A stretch of 64,000 nt of DNA, taken from Mycolicibacterium austroafricanum. Lineage in GTDB: Bacteria > Actinomycetota > Actinomycetes > Mycobacteriales > Mycobacteriaceae. The notes beneath the pieces were generated by a model. That model saw only the letters and a list, made by a program, of their open reading frames with translations. It ran no database searches and had not been told where the DNA came from. A program made the translations under genes and the position numbers. The DNA is taken from contig NZ_HG964454.1 in assembly GCF_000612725.1 (NCBI RefSeq), positions 205,951 to 269,950 on the forward strand. The letters are read 5' to 3'. The first letter of the stretch is position 1; every line of letters starts with the position of its first letter. Below, one piece after another: positions 26,078-36,200 of this stretch.

Positions 26078-26701
26078 GTGGGAGACACTCCACGCCAGGA
26101 GGAGTTGGACCTGACCGGCAGCTCCCCGCAGCCGGACCCTCTGCCCCGAGTGGTCGCCGAGCCCGTGCAGGCGGGCCTGTTCCCCGACGATTCGGTGCCG
26201 GACGAACTGGTCGGCTACCGCGGTCCCAGCGCCTGCCAGATCGCCGGCATCACCTACCGTCAGCTCGACTACTGGGCGCGGACCTCGCTGGTCGTTCCGT
26301 CCATCCGCGGCGCGGCGGGATCGGGCAGCCAGCGGCTGTACTCGTTCAAGGACATCCTGGTCCTCAAGATCGTCAAGCGCCTGCTCGACACCGGGATCTC
26401 CCTGCACAACATCCGCGTCGCGGTGGACCACCTGCGCCAGCGCGGGGTGCAGGATCTGGCCAACATCACGCTGTTCTCGGACGGCACCACGGTGTACGAG
26501 TGCACCTCCGCCGAGGAAGTGGTCGACCTGCTGCAGGGCGGCCAGGGTGTGTTCGGCATCGCGGTATCGGGTGCGATGCGCGAGCTCACCGGTGCGATCG
26601 CCGACTTCCCAGGTGAGCGCGCCGACGGCGGCGAGTCGATCTCCGCTCCGGAGGACGAGCTGGCCTCGCGGCGCAAGAGCAGGGATCGCAAGATCGGCTG
26701 A
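26078..26701 (+). CDS. MerR-family transcriptional regulator (Rv1830-like)
   Basis: The protein has 207 residues, GTG start chosen because GAGAGGAA lies 7 bases upstream. After an acidic N-terminal segment, the HTH region has CQIAGITYRQLDYWARTSLV and SQRLYSFKDILVLKIVKRLL. A helical C-terminal region follows and contains AEEVVDLLQGGQGVFGIAV. The position matches Rv1830, a conserved mycobacterial regulator linked to growth and division. The protein ends at a strong intrinsic terminator. Confidence 0.85.
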   Translation: MGDTPRQEELDLTGSSPQPDPLPRVVAEPVQAGLFPDDSVPDELVGYRGPSACQIAGITYRQLDYWARTSLVVPSIRGAAGSGSQRLYSFKDILVLKIVKRLLDTGISLHNIRVAVDHLRQRGVQDLANITLFSDGTTVYECTSAEEVVDLLQGGQGVFGIAVSGAMRELTGAIADFPGERADGGESISAPEDELASRRKSRDRKIG

Positions 26702-26710
26702 GCCGAATCA

Positions 26711-26734
26711 GGGTCGCTGCGGCGGCCCTTTTTT
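26711..26734 (+). terminator. Intrinsic terminator after the second MerR gene
   Basis: GGGTCGC pairs with GGCGGCCC's last seven bases (one G-T wobble) across a 4-base loop and is followed immediately by six T residues. Confidence 0.75.
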
Positions 26735-27073
26735 GTTGCGCGCCGGGCCGCGAGGGACGGCATCGTGGTGTGTCGATGCGAAAAGTGTTGGTGCGTCGAG
26801 GATTTCGTCAAGGGGCAGCGAGACATCTTCTGCGGAAACGGTGGTTAGAGCTCAATCCTGCGTGCAGCGCGGGAGATCGCCGAAAACCATTGGGCAATAA
26901 TCAGTTCCGATCCATCTTTGGCGGCTTCGGGTCGTTCCTCTGCTCGCCATCTCTCGCGGGCAGCGGACATCCGCGGCGCCGTGGGCCCGGCAGTGGCGAA
27001 GACGGCGGCGTCCCGCCGGGACGGCGGCGGCGCCACGGCATCGGTGTGGGCGGCACTCGATCCGGCAGGGCGG
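26735..27073. other. Intergenic stretch without a supported gene
   Basis: This 339-bp stretch lies between the terminator and the riboswitch promoter. Open frames here lack a ribosome site and a recognisable protein pattern. GC content is lower than in neighbouring genes. Nothing further was recognised. Confidence 0.5.
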
Positions 27074-27079
27074 TATGAT
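27074..27079 (+). promoter_or_regulatory. Candidate -10 element of the gcvB leader
   Basis: TATGAT is close to the optimal mycobacterial -10 and lies just upstream of the glycine riboswitch, so transcription would start near base 27086. No good -35 box is visible. Confidence 0.5.
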
Positions 27080-27090
27080 AGCTGGCGCAT

Positions 27091-27290
27091 CGCCCTGTGC
27101 GGGAGAGTTCCGTTGCCGCCAGCCACGGACGCCGAAGGAGCAATACCTCTCCGTCAACCTCTCAGGCACCCAGGACCGCGCCAGGCCCCGATGCCTCTGG
27201 AAAGTGGTGTGTTGGCACCCGCCCATGGGGAAAGGCCCAGCCGGCCGAAACTCTCAGGCAGCCCGGACCGGGTCGACGACAGAGGGGGAG
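27091..27290 (+). ncRNA. Tandem glycine riboswitch controlling gcvB
   Basis: Two consecutive aptamers are visible. The first has CGGGAGAG, then CGCCGAAGGAGCAA, then AACCTCTCAGGCA and AGGACCG. The second has CTCTGGAAAG, then a shortened GGGGAAAGG region, then GGCCGAAACTCTCAGGCA and GGACCG. These are the conserved core strings of the glycine riboswitch class, which usually works as a tandem pair. Binding of glycine typically turns on glycine cleavage genes. No terminator hairpin with a T-run follows, so control may be at translation of the GTG start 37 bases downstream. Confidence 0.9.
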
Positions 27291-27326
27291 GAGCCGTTCG
27301 TTCGCGCTCCCGGGAGACGTCGTCAC

Positions 27327-30179
<2,853 letters not shown>

Positions 30180-30209
30180 CCGGTGGTGGACGGGCTATAG
30201 GGTGACGGC

Positions 30210-30953
30210 ATGACCACAGGAGGGGCTGGGGAGAGTTCGGCGGGTCAGCCGAAGTTGTTCATCTTTCCGCACGCGGGCGGGTCGGCGCAGTACTACGTTC
30301 CGTTCGCCAAGACCTTCGCGACCGACATCAAGCGGGTCGCGGTGCAGTACCCGGGGCAGCGGGGTAAGCAGGACTTCGCGTCGTTCACCAGCCTGCCTGC
30401 GCTGGCCGACGAGGTCTGCAAGATGGTCTCGCCGGACAAAGAAGGTGGCGTCGATGGACCCCCTATCGCCTTCTTCGGGCACAGCATGGGCGGTTTGCTG
30501 GCGTTCGAGGTGGCCCGCCGCTTCGAGGAGGCGGGGCGCCCCATCGCCGCACTGTTCGTGTCAGCGGTCGCAGCGCCCGGCCGGGTCGGGTACGAGGACA
30601 TCCCCGACGACGACGAAGGTCTGCTCGCGGCGGTCAGCTCGATGACCGGTGCCAATCCCGAGTTCATGAAGAACCCGGAATTCGCGGCCGCGATCCTGCC
30701 GACGCTGCGTGGACTCAAGGCGATCGCCAACTACACCTGCCCACCTGACGTCACCCTCTCGTGCCCGATTCACGCGTTCTACGGCGACGATGACGAGATC
30801 GCCACGGCCGACAAGGTGAAGCCGTGGGCGGAGCGGACAACCGCCGATTTCACCGCTCGCGAGTTCAGCGGTCACCACTTCTATCTCAATGACCACCTGG
30901 GGGAATTGGTGCCCGACCTGGAGCAGAAGCTCTGGTCGCGGCTGCGGGAGTAG
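30210..30953 (+). CDS. tesA: Type II thioesterase TesA-like
   Basis: The protein has 247 residues. It has the alpha/beta hydrolase triad: Ser92 in FFGHSMGGLLA, an aspartate in FYGDDDEIA, and a histidine in FSGHHFYLNDH. KLFIFPHAGGSAQYY is typical of PKS/NRPS type II thioesterases. In M. tuberculosis tesA lies beside fadD26-ppsA-E, and its product is needed to release or edit the phthiocerol chain. It starts 30 bp after gcvB, so it may be partly co-transcribed with it, yet its function clearly belongs with the PKS genes. Confidence 0.88.
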   Translation: MTTGGAGESSAGQPKLFIFPHAGGSAQYYVPFAKTFATDIKRVAVQYPGQRGKQDFASFTSLPALADEVCKMVSPDKEGGVDGPPIAFFGHSMGGLLAFEVARRFEEAGRPIAALFVSAVAAPGRVGYEDIPDDDEGLLAAVSSMTGANPEFMKNPEFAAAILPTLRGLKAIANYTCPPDVTLSCPIHAFYGDDDEIATADKVKPWAERTTADFTAREFSGHHFYLNDHLGELVPDLEQKLWSRLRE

Positions 30954-31507
30954 TTTCCGTTTCCTGTGGTGTTCACCACACCGTGTCGTCGCTGGAATGG
31001 GCGTTGGAGCTCATATCCGGCGGGTGGAGCCATGTCGTGGGGAGACCTTCCGGAAGTGGCCGGACCAGGATCTTACCGACCAGTCAGGAAGAAATCCGAC
31101 GCGAACGTGCAGTCTTGGCAAACGCCTTACGTACGCGTCAAGGCGATACGAGCACTGCATTCGGTGGCTGCGCCCGCGTAACCGCTCACCAGGCGGTCAC
31201 GGCTCTGAGCAACCCGGAACCGGGGGACTAGGTGGGGTGTTCCGATATCTGGCAAAACTGTGAGCAGGCTGTATGGAACGACCTGGGCACTCGGGTGCTC
31301 CCGGTTCCGGCGAAATTTGCCCCGATCTGCCGGCTTCCCTCTGGCAAGCAAGTCGTGATCTAATCCATGGTCGGATTAGACGAAATTATTAACGGGTCAG
31401 TGTTAGCCTTCGGGCAAGCGGGGGAATGCGCGGCCGAGAGCTGCGAACTGGTTTGCCATCCGCGGCGATGAAGCCGGGGCGCAGAAGATAAGTGAAAGGA
31501 CGTCGCC
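30954..31507. other. 554-bp leader/promoter region of the PKS locus
   Basis: No gene is supported here. Just after tesA is a small hairpin (TGTGGT-GTTC-ACCACA, 30965-30980) without a T-run. A nested imperfect stem lies at 31102-31163. A perfect inverted repeat lies at 31359-31380, followed by the AT-rich stretch GAAATTATTAAC. A GAAAGGA ribosome site precedes the FAAL start. The length and structure suggest that the PKS operon begins here with a long leader. Confidence 0.6.
31359..31380. promoter_or_regulatory. Perfect 8-bp inverted repeat, candidate operator
   Basis: TCTAATCC and GGATTAGA flank a 6-base centre (ATGGTC). It is AT-richer than its surroundings and stands 127 bases before the FAAL start, the expected place for a TetR-like or similar dimeric regulator. 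No regulator gene is nearby in the PKS half. Confidence 0.55.
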
Positions 31508-33286
31508 ATGCCGTTGCTTGAGTCGACCATTCCTGGCTTGCTCGCCGAACGTGCGCGCCTGCAGCCCGATGACGTGGCCTACACGTTCATCGACTACGAC
31601 GTCGATCCCGCGGGCTTCGCCGAGACGCTGACGTGGTCCCAGGTCTACCAGAGGGTCCAGGTTGTCGCCGAGGAGCTGCTGCGTCACGGTTCCAAGGGGG
31701 ACCGCGCCGCCATCCTGGCCCCGCAGGGGCTGGAGTACATCATCGCGTTCTACGGCGCGATGGCGGCCGGCTTCATCGCGGTACCGCTGCCGGTGCCCGC
31801 GCTGGGCCAGCTCGACGAGCGCGTCAACGGCGCACTGCGCGACTGCCAGCCGGTCGCCGTGCTCACCACGTCGGCGGTCGTCGGCGACATCATGACCTAC
31901 GTCGGGGCCCTTCAGGGCGCCGCCCAGCCTGCCGTCATCGAGGTCGACGCGCTCGATTTCGATTCGCCACGCGCGGTCGAGGTGAACGTCGGACCGTTGC
32001 CCAAGACTGCCTACCTGCAGTACACGTCGGGCTCGACGCGTGCACCGGCCGGCGTGATCATGACCCACAAGAACGTGATCGCCAACCTCGAGCAGATCTT
32101 CACCGACTACATGTCGCACCGCGGTGGCGTGCCGCCCCAGGACACCACGATGGTGTCGTGGCTGCCCTTCTACCACGACATGGGCCTGATCCAGGGTGTC
32201 TTCGCCACGCTGCTGTGCCCGCCGGACGGGCCGGACGGCACGTGGGGCCGACCCGCGGTGCTGATGAGCCCGGTGGCGTTCCTGCAGAAGCCCGCCCGCT
32301 GGATCCAGCAGCTGGCGATCAACCCCCACTCGTGGTCGGCGGCGCCCAACTTCGCCTTCGAGCTCTCGGTGCGACGCACGTCCGACGCCGACATGGAAGG
32401 TCTGGACCTGGGCCAGGTGCTGGGCATCATCAGCGGCAGCGAGCGCATCCACTCGGCGACCATCCGCCGGTTCAACCAGCGGTTCGCGCAGTTCAACATG
32501 CCCGACACCACGGTGCGGCCGTCGTACGGGCTGGCCGAGGCGACGCTTTACGTGATCTCGGCCCCGACCGGGCACACGCCGGCGACGGTGCGTTTCGACT
32601 ACGAGAAGCTGTCGGCCGGCCACGCCGAGCGGTGCGGCACCGATGCGGGAACCGAGCTGGTGAGCTATGGCCGGCCGCGCTCGTCGACCGTGCGCATCGT
32701 CGATCCCGAGACGCGCACCGAGAACCCGGACGGCAAGATGGGCGAGATCTGGGTGCACGGCGACCAGGTCGCGATGGGTTACTGGCGTAACCCGCAGCAG
32801 ACCGAGCGCACGTTCGGTGGCGAGATCGTCAATCCGTCCGAGGGCACTCCGGTCGGTCCGTGGCTGAAGACCGGCGACCTGGGTGTGATGTCCGAGGGCG
32901 AGATGTTCATCATCGGCCGGATCAAGGACCTGTTGATCGTCGACGGGCGTAATCACTACCCTGACGACATCGAGGCCACCATCCAGGAGATCACCGGGGG
33001 CCGCGTCGCAGCGATCTCGGTGCTCGATGACACCAGCGAGCAGCTCGTCGCCATCGCCGAGCTGAAGAAGAAGGGCGCCTCGGAGGCCGAGGCGCTCGAC
33101 AAGCTGCGGGCGGTCAAGCGTGAGGTGGCCTCGGCCATCAAACGGTCGCACAGCGTGCGCGTCGCCGACCTGGTGCTGGTGGCACCCGGTTCCATCCCGA
33201 TCACCACTAGCGGAAAGATCCGGCGCTCGGCCTGTGTCGATCGTTATCGACTGGACGAGTTCAGCCGGCTGGACGTCACTACATGA
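31508..33286 (+). CDS. fadD26: Fatty acyl-AMP ligase 1 (FadD26-like FAAL)
   Basis: The protein has 592 residues. The adenylate-forming P-loop is YTSGSTRAPAG at about residues 172-182. LPFYHDMGLIQGVF, PSYGLAEATLYVIS and LIVDGRNHYPDDIE follow, and TTSGKIRRSACVDRY holds the C-terminal lysine. Length, the YHDMGLI block and operon context identify a FAAL rather than a CoA ligase. It activates a long-chain acid as acyl-AMP and loads it on the N-terminal ACP of the next protein. Its stop overlaps the PKS start (ATGA). Confidence 0.93.
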   Translation: MPLLESTIPGLLAERARLQPDDVAYTFIDYDVDPAGFAETLTWSQVYQRVQVVAEELLRHGSKGDRAAILAPQGLEYIIAFYGAMAAGFIAVPLPVPALGQLDERVNGALRDCQPVAVLTTSAVVGDIMTYVGALQGAAQPAVIEVDALDFDSPRAVEVNVGPLPKTAYLQYTSGSTRAPAGVIMTHKNVIANLEQIFTDYMSHRGGVPPQDTTMVSWLPFYHDMGLIQGVFATLLCPPDGPDGTWGRPAVLMSPVAFLQKPARWIQQLAINPHSWSAAPNFAFELSVRRTSDADMEGLDLGQVLGIISGSERIHSATIRRFNQRFAQFNMPDTTVRPSYGLAEATLYVISAPTGHTPATVRFDYEKLSAGHAERCGTDAGTELVSYGRPRSSTVRIVDPETRTENPDGKMGEIWVHGDQVAMGYWRNPQQTERTFGGEIVNPSEGTPVGPWLKTGDLGVMSEGEMFIIGRIKDLLIVDGRNHYPDDIEATIQEITGGRVAAISVLDDTSEQLVAIAELKKKGASEAEALDKLRAVKREVASAIKRSHSVRVADLVLVAPGSIPITTSGKIRRSACVDRYRLDEFSRLDVTT

Positions 33287-36200
33287 CCTCAGCTTTCGAC
33301 GAGGACGCAATCCGGAACTGGTTGGTCGACTACCTGGTCACCAACATCGGTTGCAGTCCCGACGAGATCAATTTCGATGCACCCCTGAACGACCTGGCCG
33401 TCGGTTCCAGTGACGCCGTCGTGCTGACCGGCGAGCTCTCCGAGCTGCTGGGCCGCACGGTGTCGCCGGTGGAGTTCTGGCAGTACCCGACGATCAACGC
33501 GCTGGCGAAGTTCCTCACCGGTGGTGAGGTCGAGCCGGCCGCCGAGGCCGTCGTCAGCCGCGATTACGGCGCCGACGACGAGCCGATCGCGGTGATCGGC
33601 CTGGGCTGCAGATTTCCTGGAGGGGACGGCCTCGACGGCAACATCACGGGTCCGGATGCGTACTGGCGGTTCCTGATGGAAGGCCGTTCGGCGGTCCGGC
33701 AGGTGCCCGAGGAGCGCTGGGAGTCCTTCCAGATCAACACCCCGGAGGCCGCGGCGGCGCTGGCGGGCACGACCCGCTGGGGCGCGTTCCTGCGCGACCT
33801 GGACGCATTCGACGCCGAGTTCTTCGAGATCTCGCCGAGCGAGGCCGACAAGATGGATCCTCAGCAGCGGCTGCTGCTTGAGGTGACCCAGGAGGCGCTC
33901 GAGCACGCCGGCATCCCGGCGCACACGCTGCGGCACTCGCAGACCGGGGTGTTCGCGGCGGCCTGTCTGGGCGAGTACGGCTATCTGTCCACCGTCGACC
34001 TCGGCGACGTCGACTCGTGGTCCGGCACGGGCGGGGCGTTGAGCATCATCGCCAACCGGGTGTCGTACTACTTCGACCTGCGCGGCCCGTCGGTGACCAT
34101 CGACACCGCCTGCTCGTCGTCTTTGGTGACGATCCACCTCGCCTGCCAGAGCCTGCGCTCCGGTGACTCCAACATGGCGCTCGCCGCCGGGGTGAACCTG
34201 CTGCTGTCGCCCGCGGTGACGCGCAGCTTCGACCAGCTCGAGGCGATGTCGCGCACCGGGCAGTGTCACGCTTTCGACGCCGGCGCCGACGGCTTCGTGC
34301 GCGGCGAGGGTTGCGGGGTGACGGTGCTCAAGCGGCTGTCCGACGCGCAGCGCGACGGAGACCGCATCCTCGCGGTCATCCGCGGGTCCGCGGTGAACCA
34401 GGACGGCCGCTCCAACGGCCTGATGGCCCCGAACCCGGCCGCCCAGATGGCGGTCCTGCGGTCGGCGTACTCGGCCGCAGGTGTCGAACCCCGCGATGTC
34501 GACTACGTCGAGACGCACGGCACCGGCACCCTGCTGGGTGACCCGATCGAGGCACGCGCGCTGGGGACCGTGCTGGGCCGCGGCCGCGCCGCCGATGCGC
34601 CGCTGCTGCTCGGTGCGGTCAAGTCCAACCTGGGCCACCTCGAAGCCGCCGCCGGTGTCGCCGGGTTCATCAAGGCCGTCCTGGCCCTGCAGCACCAGCA
34701 GATCCCGGCCAACCTCGGATACGAGAAGCCCAACCCGCACATTCCGTTCGACAACCTGCGGCTGAAGGTCATCGCCGAGCACACCGAATGGCCCGCCCCG
34801 GCCGGGCGCCCGCGCCGCGCCGGCGTCTCGTCGTTCGGGTTCGGCGGCACCAACGCCCACGTGGTCATCGAGCAGGCCCCGCCCAAGGCGCCCGCCACGA
34901 ACGGCCAGGGCGAGCCCGCGGTGACCACGCTGGTGGTCTCCGGGCGCACCGCCGAGCGCATCGCCTCCGAGGCCGGCATGCTGGCCGAGTGGATGGCCGG
35001 CCCAGAGGGCTCGCTGGCGTCACTGCCGGAGGTGGCGCACACGCTGAACCACCATCGCTCGCAGTACAACAAGTTCGCCACCGTCGCCGCCCGCGACCGT
35101 GATCAGGCCATCGCCGGGCTGCGTGCACTGGCGGCGGGCCAGACCGCACCCGGCGTGGTGGGTGCCCCGACGGGGGCACGCAAGCGGGGCACGGTGTTCG
35201 TGTATTCGGGTCAGGGGTCGCAGTGGCCGGGGATGGCCCGGCAGCTGTTGGTTGATGAGCCGGCGTTCGCGAACGCGTTGGCCGAGATCGAGCCGGTGTT
35301 CGTCGAGCAGGTCGGTTTCTCGTTGCGTGACGTCATCGCCGGGGGCGAGAGCGTCAGTGGTGATGCGCAGGTTCAGCCGGTGCTGATGGGTCTGCAGCTG
35401 GCGTTGACGGAGCTGTGGCGGTCCTACGATGTGCATCCGGATGCGGTGATCGGTCATTCGATGGGTGAGGTGACCGCCGCGGTGGTGGCCGGGGCGTTGA
35501 GCCTGGCCGACGGGCTGAAGGTCATTGCCGCGCGGTCGTCGATCATGTCCCGGCTGGCCGGGCAGGGCGCCGTCGCGCTGGTCGAACTCGACCCCGAGGC
35601 CGCGGCCGCCTTCATCGCCGACTATCCGAGCGTCGAGGTGGCGGGCTTCGTCTCGCCGCGCCAGACCGTGGTGGCCGGCCTGCCCGAGCAGGTCGACGCC
35701 GTCATCGCCGCGGTCACCGCACAGGAGAAGTTCGCCCGCCGGGTGAACATGGAAGTCGCGTCCCACACCGCGCTGATGGATCCGGTGCTGCCCGATCTGC
35801 GCGAGGCGCTGGCCGGCGTCACCCCGCGCACGCCGAACATCCCGTTCCTGTCGACGGTCACCGAGCCCGACGGCGAACCGGCCCTGGACGCCGACTACTG
35901 GGTGGCCAACGTGCGCCAACCGGTCAAATTCAGCCAGGCAGTCACGGCCGCCGCGCAGGAGATCGGCACGTTCATCGAGGTCAGCGCCAACCCGATCCTG
36001 ACGTACGCGATCAACGACACGCTGTCGTCGGCCAGTCATGTCAGCCTCGGCACGCTGGCCCGCGACGCCGACGACACGTTGACGTTCCACACCGCGCTCA
36101 ACGCGACGTTCACCGGCCACCCGCCGGTGACGCCGCACCACGGTGAACCGCACATCCAGCTGCCCACCACGCCGTGGCATCACACGCACCACTGGGCGAT

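Noticed and set aside
26770..27078. Possible small gene between the MerR gene and the riboswitch
   Set aside because: The Arg/Gly-rich translation resembles nothing known, there is no ribosome site, and it runs up to the riboswitch promoter.
30965..30980. Terminator after tesA
   Set aside because: The hairpin TGTGGT-GTTC-ACCACA is real, but no T-run follows, so it is only mentioned within the leader region.
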